From Epiperipatus broadwayi (lineage: Eukaryota; Onychophora; Udeonychophora; Euonychophora; Peripatidae), in contig JAQFVV010006647.1 in the NCBI GenBank assembly GCA_028023455.1, forward strand, positions 188,001-252,000: a stretch of 64,000 bases of DNA. Reading direction: 5' to 3'. This document shows, one piece after another, positions 24,961-36,648 of the stretch. The stretch's first letter is position 1, and each line of letters starts with the position of its first letter. Under the pieces are notes generated by a model, which saw nothing but the letters and a program-made list of their open reading frames with translations, searched no databases and had not been told where the DNA came from. The position numbers and the translations under genes are program-made.

Positions 24961-27900
24961 AAGCTAAAAAAATTTTTTTGCCTAATCATAGTACTTCGAT
25001 TCTAGACAATAATTTAAAATCCAGCATAAATGTTTGTTTTATTTTGAATAAACTAATAAAATATTATCATTTCTCTTTTCTTTACTCTAATATCCCCTAA
25101 TATAAACTAGGGTATTTAATGATTACTAGATGGTTATTAATTCTCAGATTAATTTGTGATTTATGTTTTAATTAAAGTGTGGGATAGAAAACTGGATTCA
25201 TTGCATATAAACATCTGGAAGTCATCTTTAACATTTTCCACTATTAAGGTGATATAACTTCAGCAAAAGTAGAAACCAGTCAGGAGATGATGATTGAATC
25301 GTATTTCCATCTGATAATCATGGATTACTCAAACTTATAATAGATGATACTAAAATAGAAAAAGTAGAATGCCTTTATTTACTGCAATAGGTATAAAGTA
25401 ACAAGTAAAATAATATTCTTTTTTTACATACACAATAATTATGTTGCCATAATTACAATAAATTCACCAGTGCTTGACAATGCCAGTAAGCTGATTCGTT
25501 CAATAGATTATAAGTACAATAGTTAAATATTTATCATCTAATAATATTTTTTCTCAAATTAAATTAACATAGAACATATAAAAAATAAAAACTATTAGTA
25601 TATATTGCAATATGAAAAAACTGATAACTGTCATTATTCCAGTATTGGAAGTTTGTTTAAGTTGCGTTCAGTTATGTAAGTGTAAAATCTTTTGCTTCAA
25701 CTTATTCTTCAATTTATTTTTTCAGATTTGCACATATTATGGTTTATATGAAAAAAGCAAATTGCTACAAATTTATTAACATTTGTTGAGAAAAAGATTC
25801 TTTAAATTAGTTAAAATATAATTATATTATAATTTGATGGTTTGTTAAATAAAACAAATAATTCTTTTAAATATTAGATTGCAATTTTATTGCTGTAATA
25901 TAATGTACAAAATATTTACAATTTTAACTTAGCTCTTATAAAAGAGCCAAAATATTTATGTTCATGTGATTTTTTTTTCTCTCCAGTAAATTTAAGTATC
26001 TTTATTTCATATTATTATTATTTATTTTAATGCACTTCTTCATGAATTAATATTTTTTCTCCACAAATTATTGATTATTCATTTTTCTTCAATTTATTTT
26101 GATTTGTTTGGAGGTGTCTTCTTGGAAGATCGTTTAATTACTGAAAAAAAAAGGGAGAAAAGATTAATGTTTTAATACATTTTAAAAATAATATATGTTA
26201 CATTTATAAAAAATATACATTCATTGTTAAAAAATAAATATATTTCGTGATTATGAATTAATTTCGTATTAAAATCAACAAGTCAATTAATTCTTTAGCT
26301 TACATGATGCAGTTTGTAATAAAATATGAGAAATTCTATAATCTAATGCCATCTGTAGTAAAAGTAAGTCATCAGTGATTATTAAATAGTAATGCATTTA
26401 AGTTTCCATTATCAGATGTATTTCTCATTTTTACTTTATTACTGAGTCTTGGGATGCATTTCTACAGCTATCAAACATCTTTAACTACATTTTATTATGA
26501 AGCTAAAAGTCTGAAATTCAAAACATGCTAAGAATTTGAAGTCAGTCTGTTTTGAACAATTCTATAAATTTTAATCATGATGAGATTTAAATATACTACC
26601 ATTTGGTAATCACTATTTATTCAAGTTTACTATAGATAGCATTAGCGTAGAGATCTGTATTTGCTCTGACATGAACTATGTAATTTAGAGAAACAAATTT
26701 GCTATTGTTATTAAAATTGCTAACCTGTGATAGAGTCCATAGTTAAAGAATTGAAGGTACTAAAATTATAGTTACTGACCCAGAGTCACATCTACATAAC
26801 TGTTCAAGCAGATCGACTTAGGTTCAAAATATTCAGACATTTTAAATTTCAGGCTTTTAGTTTGAATAATAAAATGAAATTAAATTATTTCTAGCTTTAA
26901 ATCCCCAGTCTCACTGATAGTTTGATACATTTTTATCACGAGTTTTTCCAGCATCTCAATGTTGGAATCTTATCACTGAAATGCATATTCTGTTAAATGA
27001 CATTATAAAGTATTTTAATTGGCACTTTAAATATGATGGCTGATAAATAAAAATAGTGTTCTATTATTGTATATATTTTTTCTTTCTTAGTATATATTTA
27101 TAAAATAAAACATGACTCTATTTTCACTATATTGAAAGAATACCATAAAAAAGTAAAAAGTATTTTATAAATAATATTTTTACATATCTTTAATTAAATA
27201 AGGTAGATTATGAATTTTGTAAATAATTCATTCTTCGTGATTTGAAATAATTGATTTTCACTTAGGATTTCACTAATTTAAAAGTATTATTACTTATTTT
27301 TTAAAAATTGTTAATTTAATTTGAATTATTATTTATTTTGCTAGTTTGTTAAGTGTTTGAGAAACATCTTGTAGATATATGTTTTTATTAATTTTTGTAG
27401 AGTTTCTGCTGGTAACCTATATTATTAGTTGGCAGTTTTGAAATATATTAGCAGGAGATTAAATCTCTAAATAGATTTGAGTTTATCTAACAAATGTTTA
27501 TTTTGCTTGTTAATTAAATATCTATTTTAAAATTTACAATTTATCTCCAGATATACTTCTATGTATATATGTATAAAATGATATGGTGAAATGGAAGAAT
27601 TTTATCAAATGATGTAGTTTGCTAAAAATCCTGGATATAAATTGTTAATAAAGAACTAAAATGGCCACTCTTTTAAAAAAGAACAAACTGTTGTTGAAAA
27701 TCTGGCAGAAAAAAGTATCTGTAGTAAAAAAATACAGTAATCTGAAAAAGTATCAATAATTATTTATTTAACAATAAATTTGCTCTGGCCCAAATAGTTA
27801 CATATTAAAGAAAAAAACTACTTTTTACGAAATAGTTATGGATTTATTTAATATGAGAAAAATAGTACTCTAATTTTTTCTCATAGATAATACTTTATTA

Positions 27901-29926
27901 TTAATATTTTTGGCAATTCTTTTATAAGATTCTAATATAATGGGATTTCAGAATTAAGTGTAGGTAAAATAAAAATTTTAAGTAGAAACAAGGCAACTAA
28001 TTAGTAAAAAAACTATTAATAATTATTTATTTAATAGTAAAGTTGCTCTGACCCAAGTAATAAAAGAAAAAGGTGCATGTGTTAAATATATGTTAAATTA
28101 AAAAAAAGAATAAAATCATAATCAACATTTAATTTTTTTTTTTTTGTCTTTAGAAAAAGGGAATGATGGAATTATTTCGAAGGCATAGGGAGCAGAACCC
28201 CTAATATTTCTATAAAATAATAGTTTATAGAGTTAAATAGTTATATGTAGATTCGGTACTATTAATTTAGCTATAAAAAATTTTGAAACTTTATAACATC
28301 CAGAATAAATTGTCAGAAGGTTTTGTGAAATATCATGATTGACACCATGAGTTTAGATTTACTTAACATTTTTTATTTCATTTTGAGTGCACACACATTA
28401 ATAATAATAAACCTAGTTAAATCAATACCTGTAAATTAAGATTTCTAATTGATGTGGGCATTATCTTTTACCTTCTGTTTTTTTACATTTTTACACTTGA
28501 GTAATTGTAAAATTTGTGATAAGCATTCAAACTTTATGGTACCTAAGCTCACATACACACACACAAATGTTTAGTGATTTAAAAGTACAATAATTATTTT
28601 ATGTCAAATTAATGATGATAAATCAGAATTTTTATTTTTTGTTCTTAATTACCTATTCTATAATATACTATAATTTGCAGAAATAATAACATTGTACTGA
28701 AGTAAAAAATAAATTTTAAAATTAATTAAACAAGAAAGTTATTTTCTGTCAATTTAATAAAGATAATAGAAACTAGAGTTTATTGTTCCTAGTTCTTCTT
28801 ATAGTATAGTATAATTTGCAGAAGTAATAAGTTCTGTATTAGAGTATAATGTATAAATTTTTAAACTATATTAAATAAGAAGTCATTTAGTAATGTACAT
28901 TTAAAAATTATGTCAACAACTTTATATGTATATAAATTAAAAGGTAATATTTTTTTTGATATTTGAACAAAAAAAAAAATAGTTTCAATTTTTTTTTTTT
29001 TTTAATTGTAATTCGATGGATAAAAAAAAAAATAGAACATATTCTTTTTATGTTCCAAAAATAGGTGAATTACATAATGATTTAAATTTTTACTTTTTTA
29101 AGGTATTTTATTCAATTATTTATTACTTGATTGGAGTTGTTCTTGTTAAGATTTTATATTCTTAATATTACTTTTTAATAAACTACTTAAGCCTACATAC
29201 ATACAAAAATATATATAAAAAAACAGGGAGTTACCTTGATTAGGTGCGAAGTCATCTGAAGATTGAGAACTTGATAAACTAATGGAAAGACCTAGAAAAT
29301 TTGATTAAGTTATTTTGTCTAAAAACTTTTAAAAGTTTTAATTTGAAGATATTTCATAAGGTAGACCTTATTAATTAGTAATTTAAATACAATTAGTCTT
29401 ATTTAACTTCCAGTTTAATTAATTATTGATTGCAAAAATATTTTTAATATGGAAAATATATATTACATGCATTTTTTACTACTACATATAATTAACAAAT
29501 TCATGTGTGTGTACTTGTGTATACATATATATAAATAGTAAAAACACAATTTATTGTATACACATGAATCATTTTTCTGTATCTGTCAGTAATGGATTTT
29601 AAAATCAGTAATTTTACAGTTTTTTTCATCAGTTGACAAATCATAGTTCTAACACAATATTTTTCTTTTCTTTAATTTGAAATTAATATTATTTTTCTTT
29701 TTAAAAAAATAATCTTATTTTCACATTCTTAATTTTTAGTATTTCAGAAATAATTGTTTGTTTGTTTTTTTGAAATTAAAGTTACTTTTTAGCAATGTTT
29801 TCTTTTGTTACTATTTCTTCTTTTGGAACTTTTGTATGTCTTAACATTTTCAGTGACAAGTGAAGCAAAAAATATATCCATATCAAATGTCAATTTAGAG
29901 TTTTTGTTTTTTAATTTATCAAATTA
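24961..29926. other. AT-rich non-coding DNA
   Basis: Five kilobases without a supported gene or repeat. Two related short stretches with ATTATTTATTTAACAAT/AATAAATTTGCTCTG and GTTGCTCTGACCC near 27760 and 28025 look like a short local duplication. Several long A and T runs occur around 28965-29040. Confidence 0.5.
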
Positions 29927-29934
29927 AAACGTTC

Positions 29935-30706
29935 GGTTCTACAACTTGGAATGAGATACACTTTTCTGTGAGCTCATCCCTGCTCTACAAATATATGACA
30001 TTGTCTTCAAGAAATCTAGTCGGCAACCCTCAAACCACGTCCCATTACGAATGGAACACCTTCGACGGCATTGACGTGATTCGCATTCCATTTCAGAAAT
30101 TTTACATCATCGCAATTTCATAACACCATCACAAACATACTTCTCTGTGAGTAAAATATTTTTTTGCTGAAGGAAAGCCACCAACGTCTGCTTCTGTAGC
30201 AGGTAAATCAAAGAACTTCAACGCCGAATGTTCTGCCATTTCACTTTGTTTATCTTGCAAAGTTCTCGCAAATTGCACAACTTTCGCATGAACTTTGCCG
30301 AATCGTGACTTATACTCCTCATTTATTAAATTCTGTCAGCTAAAAAGGAAAGTACTGATGTTGGCGAAATAATTATAATTTGTAGTTACTCATAAAAATT
30401 ACACTCCATTTAAAACGAAAAAATGTTAACTGCGTATTGATACACTTTTTCTGATTATAAATACACACTCATATGATACACTGTTAACTATTCATTACTA
30501 ATGTCTATATACACTCACAACACATCACTAATAATGTTCACATGCTAACGATGTTGGAGAAGCGTTGACTTCATCGACTTCAAGTGTTTGAATAGTTTAC
30601 AGGCTGTAAGATATATGAGCAGCCTTGTAAACAGCATATTTCTGTGCTTTTACATAAAAACAGTACCATCAAGCGGTGTGGATAATCCGAAGTTAGTTGT
30701 AGAACC
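29935..30706 (-). mobile_element. CpG-rich TIR element, unclassified DNA transposon
   Basis: The ends are a perfect 12-bp terminal inverted repeat, GGTTCTACAACT (29935-29946, inverted at 30695-30706). They are flanked by 8-base direct repeats AAACGTTC (29927-29934) and AAACATTT (30707-30714) that agree at 6 of 8 positions with two transitions. The 8-bp duplication would suit hAT, P or Merlin superfamilies, but the terminal bases are not the usual hAT CAGNG. The interior is far richer in G+C and CpG than any neighbouring DNA. It contains minus-strand open segments (see 30016-30335) of normal amino-acid composition. It is either a non-autonomous element or one that has captured a gene fragment. 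Confidence 0.6.
30016..30335 (-). pseudogene. Coding-like fragment inside the CpG-rich TIR element, unknown
   Basis: Two adjoining minus-strand open segments: 30335-30129 (68 codons, ending at TGA) and 30117-30016 (33 codons, ending at TAG), in different frames. The first is preceded by a pyrimidine stretch and CTGACAG that could be a splice acceptor. Translations have balanced composition, for example AEHSALKFFDLPATEAD and GVPFVMGRGLRVAD, unlike the I/K/F-rich noise elsewhere. I do not recognise the family. It could be a captured host exon with a frameshift, or the remnant of the element's own transposase. No ATG-initiated complete gene is present. Confidence 0.4.
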
Positions 30707-30714
30707 AAACATTT

Positions 30715-31235
30715 TTATAATAAGTTAATGATTGGATGTTATTTATTAAAAGGAAATAATTCCTTCTAATCACTTTTATTAATATTAACCTCAATTTTCT
30801 AAAATGTAATTATTAAGATATTAAAATTATATCTGTAAATAGTATATTTTATGTATATACTTATTTTGCAATTAATAAATACAGAATCTTCTACATTATA
30901 TGAGTTGCATTTAAAGCTAATGTTTAAATTATTTTCTATTTGTGCAATATATTTTTCCAACTAATCGTCAAATGATCTCATATATAATTTAAGATTTTCA
31001 GTTTATCATTTTTGTATATTTACTTTTTCTTATCAATTGAAAAATGATGGATAAAGAGTTGATTATATATGTTCGTATTAAATTTGCAAAAACAAATAAA
31101 TATAAATATGAAAGGGAAATTATTGTCAAAAATTTTCTCATCTCCAACTATTTTATCTACTGATGTAGTACACCTTTTAATTAATTTATATATATATATA
31201 TAGTTGCAATTTATAAATTTATTTACAAATCTTAA
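30715..31235. other. AT-rich non-coding DNA
   Basis: No feature beyond a short TA tract near 31184-31201. Confidence 0.5.
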
Positions 31236-31400
31236 TTGAATTAGAAGGGATTTGAATCCATACTTTCAAGTTCCCTTTAGTTATCCACTTCATCCTTTAC
31301 AACCGATACACAGGACCACATCCACACTAAAAAGATTAGAATAAATTGGATGACTAAATGGAGCTTGAAAGTCAGGGTTCAAATCCCCTCTAATTATATC
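31236..31400. repeat. Short foldback of tRNA-like arms
   Basis: Left arm about 31236-31295 and right arm about 31347-31400 are inverted copies. The right arm reads GGAGCTTGAAAGTCAGGG followed by TTCAAATCCCCTCTAATTA and contains a B-box-like GGGTTCAAATCCC. The same sequence family (GAGCTTGAAAGTCTGAGTTC type) forms the arms at 37812-38620 and, more distantly, 10255-11167. Confidence 0.7.
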
Positions 31401-31735
31401 TGGCTTAAAATATAAATACTATAGATGTATTTAATTATTATTAAGTTAATTTGTAAGTAAAGGCTTTTTTAAAAGATTTTAAAAAAGATTGGAACATTCA
31501 AGTTAAATCTGATTTTGATATTTGATTTTTTTTTTTTTGTAACCATCTATTTATGTAAAACCAGTTGTACACAAACTATAGAGTACCCTTTTTATAGAAA
31601 GTGTGAAAACATATATGCTACACTTAGAAATTTTCTTGTTTTTATTAAAAATACATTACGATTTAACACAAAAACAGCTTTCCACTTCAGCACCATCTAC
31701 TTTTATTTTGGATAATCAATACTTATCATCTTTAA
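31401..31735. other. AT-rich non-coding DNA
   Basis: An open frame of 66 codons at 31515-31715 on the plus strand is not supported by any motif. Nothing else seen. Confidence 0.4.
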
Positions 31736-32140
31736 AACCCATTCTTAGACCAGTTTCTAGCTTTTGCTTTTATCAATGAGGTTTTGAGAATAGCCAGCAA
31801 CCAACCATCTTTAGCTCTTTGTTATTCAAGATAAAAATCAGGTTGAGGATAGGAATTTAAAAGCAATGAAGTGTTTAAAAAACAGGCAGAACTCTCCATA
31901 CAGTAGTGCCACTCGGTGCAAGCCAGAGTAATCAATAGATGTCAGAAGGCTTGTACGTAAAATCCGTATCTAGTGCCTACTCATCCAATATCCCCAAACT
32001 ACTTTCTCTAGCTTGAGGATTTCATCAGTGACGAACCTTGGATCTGAGAGCACTGCACTTAGATCTTAGTATGGAGAGTTCTGCCTCTTTTAATAAAAGT
32101 TATGAGTAAGCATAAGAAATGGTGATCATGTAATGAAGTG
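31736..32140 (-). repeat. Repeat cluster of the 11.7-kb family, with inverted ends
   Basis: On the minus strand 31776-31753 reads TTGATAAAAGC...GAAAC and 32028-32003 reads CTGATGA...GAAAG, two hammerhead-like relics. The segment from 31893 (AGGCAGAACTCTCCATACAG, TGCCACTCGGTGCAAGCCAG) is inverted relative to 32071-32092 (AGTATGGAGAGTTCTGCCTC), giving a stem with about 190 bases between the arms. Blocks TAGTGCCTACTCATCCAATA and TCTGAGAGCACTGCA are inverse copies of 12055-12130. Confidence 0.65.
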
Positions 32141-33159
32141 TTTGTTGTGAAAACTTAAGTTAATAATAGATGGCAGTAGAGTGGAAGCTGTTCTTGTTTT
32201 ATCCTATTTGATTTGTAGGAGAATTGATTCGCTCTTACATTACAATTTCTGATTATGTAAAAAACTAATATGATACTTTTTATATAGTTTTAAACAAATA
32301 TATACTGTATTCACAAATTTATGTGAGGGATTACTGTATTCTGCATTTATAAAAAATATGAAAAACGGCATTTATTGAAAAGTATACCAGTATAAAAGTA
32401 AGGAAATATATTAAATGTTTCTATGTTTAAATCAACTGTCTGACTTTTTATTATATATTTTTTTTATATACATATACATTTAATTTTGATATTAGTCAAT
32501 TTTTTTCTATCATTTACTAGCAATAATTTTAACACTTTAATTAATCCATAAACATAATAGAGATAGTTTACAGTTTTGTTTTTAATTTTTTTTTGTCTAT
32601 GAGAACAATAAAAATGAGAATGAAAAGGTGATAAAGTGCATAGAGTTCTCTGTATTTTAGAAATTGTAGCAATGTTTATCAAAGGCACATTAGTATTAAA
32701 AATGTTGAATTAGACTCAATCAGATTATCAACCGCTTTTTTTTTAATGAATGGTTTTTTTTTTTTTTTTTAGATCTGTTTATCAGTTTTTTAAAGATTTA
32801 TGCTTTGCAGTGATTATGATAAATTCTTCTTGTTAAGGATTGTGCAGAGTTCTCCAAAATATAAATAGCTGATATGGAACTTAGAGATGTTATTTGTATT
32901 TGAACTGATTCTTTTTTTTATTAGTGGAGAGATGATGTAAATATCAATGAGGGTTGAAATAATTAAAGAGAGTGGATTAAATAAAAAAATGTACACATTC
33001 GGTTTTTGAAAATAGATAAGCATTCATACTTTATGCAAGTTCAAATCATTTAAATTGTCATGATTTCCATTAATTATAATAAAATGCCCAAAAGACAGTT
33101 AATCAGAGTTTTAGATAGCATTATTTATATATATTTTAAAGAAATTTTTTTGATATATT
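32141..33159. other. AT-rich non-coding DNA
   Basis: Flank between the repeat cluster and the LTR element. Open frames on the minus strand at 32464-32688 and 32814-33023 are low-complexity and not accepted. Confidence 0.5.
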
Positions 33160-33164
33160 TTGCA

Positions 33165-33935
33165 TGATTCAAAATATTAAATATTTTAAACGTTTTTCAA
33201 TTAAACATAGTTGAAATAAACATAGTCGCATGTATATATTAATTAATGGAATAGATTTTTATAAATTACTTTATATGGAGATGAATTCTTAAAACATTAA
33301 TTAATTGTATAAACTAAAACCTTACAGATATGGAAATAAATTCCTAAGATTAATTAATATTATAGACCTAAAAAACATTACCTTATAGAAATAAATTCCT
33401 TAAAGAGTAATTAATTGTATAACGCTAAGGAATTTCATTGTATGGTAACAAACTTCAAATAATAGAACTGATTAAAACCAAAGAATTTACTCCAGAAAAG
33501 ATAAGAGAAACAAAAGAAGAGATTATATAAAAAGCTAGAGAAAAAGGACTGCTTGCTTTTTCTGTGGTAGCTGTTGAAAAGCAGTGAAGATCATCGGAGG
33601 ATTCCAGTCCCAAGACCTCGGCTAATGTAGGTCACTAAGCTGACTTGTAGTTTTAGCAGACTGTTTCGGTCTCATTATTTTGAATGCCTCAAGAAGCTCT
33701 TAGAGGGTGTGTTATAAAGCCTATAGATGATAGTAAAAGTAAATTTAATTAACATCTTTTCCTTAATTGTTTAAACAGTATTCGCTATTCAGTAATTAAC
33801 CAGTGAATTAAGCTCGCTCAAATACTTTAAAGATCAGTATAGTAATTATTTTTCCAAATTGGCAATAAATTATTGCTAAATATATGTGCTGTTATTCTGT
33901 CAAGTTTTATTTAATATTTGCTGGTTGCCCAGTCA
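33165..33935 (+). repeat. 5' LTR
   Basis: Aligns with 36649-37474 along its length: AAATATTAAATATTTTAAAC near the start, CATAGTCGCATGTATATATT, AAAAAGCTAGAGAAAAAG, CTTTTTCTGTGGTAGCTG, and the end GCCCAGTCA. It is about 55 bases shorter than the 3' LTR through several indels, including one of about 20-25 bases after GTAGCTG. The amount of divergence implies an old insertion. Confidence 0.85.
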
Positions 33936-33938
33936 TAG

Positions 33939-33956
33939 TTGGGGGCAGCAAATTAT
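33939..33956 (+). other. Probable primer binding site region
   Basis: The sequence TTGGGGGCAGCAAATTATTG begins 3 bases after the LTR end, where a primer binding site is expected. An equivalent TTGGGGATACAGCAAATT follows the internal LTR end at 34723. I could not match it to a particular tRNA. Confidence 0.4.
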
Positions 33957-34031
33957 TGACAGTCGTATTGAACCTGTAAGTAGCGAATAAGCTAAGTTGT
34001 GAAAAGTTAACAATCTAGCATACAATTTGAC

Positions 34032-34560
34032 ATGACTAATCCTAATCAGTGGCCGTGGTACGTCACGCAGTTGGAAAATTTCTTATTATTAAACTGAGTC
34101 CAAGACAATAAAGGGGAAGATAGTTGTTTACTGTGTATGTCAGAACTAAATGTCATTGACATTATAAAACACTATTTCGACATAGCCATAGCAGAAGGAA
34201 TAGGATATGAAGAGAATTAATAAGCTAAACGACTATTTTAATCCTAGACCATCCAGACCCATTGCCAGATTAGCTTTAAAAAACAGGAGGCAATGGAAGG
34301 GAGAATCAATAAACCTGTTTGGAATCGTATTGAAAGAACTGTCTAAAAAGTGTGAATATGGTGAGTTTGTAGATGAAATTCTGCTTGATCAATTAATCTG
34401 GGGCATGTTAGAGAACAGTCTCCGTCAAAATTTGCTTACCAATGCAGAATTTAAGTTCAGAGAAGCCGTTAAAAAGGGAGTGGTGCATGAACTTATGGAA
34501 GAGGCGATGGTTTTCAGTAATGGAAATTATAGCAAAACCATTGTACAATTTATTGAGAAA
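34032..34560 (+). pseudogene. gag: gag, first copy (Ty3/Gypsy type)
   Basis: The reading starts at the ATG at 34032 (MTNPNQWPWYVTQLENF), a typical Ty3/Gypsy gag N-terminus of the form W..Y..QLE.F. It then breaks and resumes at 34207-34659. The later part carries the capsid-like block RRQWKGESINLFGIVLKEL, then CEYGEFVDEILLDQLIWGML, matching the R-x-Q-x-x-GES...LRDQxxxG pattern of gypsy capsids. It ends with an E-A-rich helix. No zinc knuckle follows, because the reading continues directly into a pol fragment. Confidence 0.75.
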
Positions 34561-34660
34561 GATCAAAAATGGCAATGGTTGGAAATTCACAATGAAGCAT
34601 TTAACAAAACTAAAGATCTATTATCATCTGACAAATTGTTAATAAATTATTATTGCTAAA
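34561..34660 (+). pseudogene. pol fragment (RT/RNase H junction) fused to gag
   Basis: In the same frame as gag the peptide WLEIHNEAFNKTKDLLSSDK appears, followed by LLINYY. It matches the conserved W-x-x-x-H-x-x-AF-x-x-x-K-x-x-L...L-x-x-Y start of Ty3/Gypsy RNase H. About 2 kb of gag-pol that should lie between gag and this point is missing. The fragment runs directly into LTR sequence (see 34632-34719). Confidence 0.7.
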
Positions 34661-34719
34661 TATATGTGCTGTTATTCTATCAAGTTTTATTGTATATTTA
34701 TTTGCTGATCGCCCAGTCA
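34632..34719 (+). repeat. Internal LTR end (R/U5-like segment)
   Basis: Matches the last 85-90 bases of both LTRs: AATAAATTATT, ATTGCTAAATATATGTGCTG, TTATTCT.TCAAGTTTTATT, GCCCAGTCA. It is followed by the same primer-binding-site-like and leader sequence seen after the 5' LTR. The first 20 bases are simultaneously the pol codons for KLLINYY, so the switch from pol to LTR happened within shared sequence. Confidence 0.85.
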
Positions 34720-34936
34720 TAATTGGGGATACAGCAAATTATTGGTACAGTTGCACTGAACCCGCGAACAGCTGATAAGTTAAAAAGTCAAATTATTGAC
34801 AGTTGCTATTCTAACCTAGGGAAATAGGAAAGAGTTTAAGCCATTAGTAAGCTTCTGTCATTTTGGTTTTCAAATTTAGGAAGAAAATTACAGAATTATT
34901 GTAATTAAAGTTAGGCTAATTCTTCAGTAATCAGTC

Positions 34937-35480
34937 ATGAGTGCTTTTGGGCAAAATAGTATACCTGAATTCGAGATTAGCAATGTGTCTAAGTGGTCGT
35001 TGTATATTACACAGTTACAAAACTTTTTTTTTACCTTGAATAGCATTGAAGATAAAGGAAAGTAGCTGCTCTCGTGTGTTTTGCTGGTATTACAGTAATA
35101 GAAGTCATAAATAGATTGTTTGACTTGTCTATTACAGAGGAAATAAAGTATCAAAATCTTATTGACAGATTGATCATTTCAGCTCTTGTCTGTCACAGCA
35201 CATAGCTCGCTTAACCTTGCGAAGAAGGAAGCAGCTAGAGGGTGAAAAAATTTAAAGAGTATAATGTAGCTCTTAAGGAATTGACAAAAGGTCAGTATGG
35301 TGAGTTCGTGGACAAAATACTCGTGGACCAGTTACTATGGTGAATGTCTGATGATAGGCTCAGACAATTTTTCACGGAACCTGAGATTACATACTAGATG
35401 GCCATAAAGAAAGGCATAGCGTACAAGTTAACGCTTAAACAGGCTCAGCTTTTTAAGAAGCACACAGGGATGAAAATGCT
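34937..35480 (+). pseudogene. gag: gag, second copy
   Basis: ATG at 34937 begins MSAFGQNSIPEFEISNVSKW and continues with YITQLQNFFF, homologous to the first gag start. Further on, 35180-35465 gives ARLTLRRRKQLEGEK, YNVALKELTKGQYGEFVDKI and LVDQLLW, parallel to the first gag capsid block. Stops and frameshifts interrupt it several times. Confidence 0.7.
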
Positions 35481-35554
35481 AGAATGAGTGTTTTAAAACA
35501 ACAGGAAAAATTTTGCCTTTGAAAGTGGAGAAAACTAAGAATGTGAGAGTAACA

Positions 35555-35660
35555 TGCTTTTATTGCGGTAAAAGAGTCCACATATCAAAAGAATGTAGGT
35601 GGCATAAAGAATCGTATAAAATGCGGACAAAAGAGGCATTTAGCTTATATTTGTAGAAAA
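35555..35660 (+). pseudogene. Nucleocapsid zinc knuckle region
   Basis: 35555-35596 encodes CFYCGKRVHISKEC, an intact C-x2-C-x4-H-x4-C zinc knuckle of retroviral-type nucleocapsid. A second, damaged knuckle follows (KCGQKRHLAYIC). These bind the element RNA during packaging. Confidence 0.8.
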
Positions 35661-35749
35661 AAATTATCTTTGCAAAGAAATAGGGAATGTTAACATACGA
35701 TTAAAAATATGGGTACCCAAGTTCTAAATCAGTTTTTGATGAAGCGCAA

Positions 35750-35960
35750 CTTTGCGGCAAAGAATTCCCGACGGAAATTGATAGTGGGTCAGGTGTTTTG
35801 CTGATGTCACTTACTGATTGGCTGTCATTGAGATTGGCCAATGACAAAAGTAAAAAAATGGAGAAAACAAACAGTGTGTGTGATGTAAACGGAAATGTGC
35901 TTAACTGATAGGCCGTATAACAGTACCAATTAACCACTGTGTTAAAAAAGTAAATATCCC
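35750..35960 (+). pseudogene. Aspartic protease fragment
   Basis: Near 35772-35795 the frame reads TEIDSGSGVLLMS, the D-[ST]-G active-site triad of retroelement proteases (here D-S-G). It then runs through WLSLRLAND. The frame breaks afterwards. It would cleave Gag-Pol in an active element. Confidence 0.65.
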
Positions 35961-36009
35961 TGTACATAGTCACCTGGAAGATCAGTCCCATAGTTGGGAG
36001 AAAGTGGTT

Positions 36010-36480
36010 TCACAAACTAGGTAGACAAATTAATATTAAAAAAATCTCTGGAACAAGGAATAGCCTACAAATATCCTGATTTGTTTAATGAAGAATTGGG
36101 ATTAATTAATATGAGCCCAGTCGAGATAGAATTGCTGGAAAATGTGTGACCGGTCATGTAAACCATGAAAAATTCCTTTCACCCAAAAAGAAAAAGTAGC
36201 AGAAAAACTGAAGTCGTTAATTACTAAGGACGTATTAACATCAATTGAAACATCAAATTGGGCCATGCCTATAGTATTGATAACCAAGTCAAACAGTGAA
36301 ATTAGTCTATGTGGTGGTTACAGAGTAACTAAGTAAATATCTGGACAAGGGAGCATATCCCATTACTAATGTGAGGGAAGTACTAACCAGTCTTCAAAAT
36401 GCATCACATTTTACAAAGTTGGACTTAAATTCTGCATTTCATCAAAGTCAGGTGACAGGTAAATCGGGAACTTTTAATGA
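36010..36480 (+). pseudogene. Reverse transcriptase N-terminal fragment
   Basis: Pieces in order: YPDLFNEELGLIN, then KEKVAEKLKSLITKDVLTSI, SNWAMPIVLITKSN (the SxWAxPIVxVxK block), a YRVTK relic, and EVLTSLQNASHFTKLDLNSA followed by FHQ (the FxxLDLxxAYHQ motif A). Sequence after about 36460 no longer reads as RT, so motifs B and C (YxDD) are deleted. Confidence 0.75.
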
Positions 36481-36637
36481 TGACAACACCACATGGAATA
36501 TGGATCAAGGATGAAGAGGAATCGGGAACTAGAATCAACTGAGTCTGACTGGATTAACAACTAGATTACCCAGACATCAGATATGAAAACCAGCCAGATT
36601 CAATGATTATACATAAGCATAAACTATTTTCTGGAGT

Positions 36638-36648
36638 AAGCGGGGGAG
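36638..36648 (+). other. Polypurine tract
   Basis: AAGCGGGGGAG lies immediately before the TG of the 3' LTR, the expected place for the plus-strand primer. It is one of the very few G-rich tracts in the window. Confidence 0.75.

Noticed and set aside
27760-28060. Possible repeat or array (ATTATTTATTTAA...TTGCTCTG twice)
   Set aside because: Only two loosely similar occurrences, no regular spacing. Not a CRISPR or satellite.
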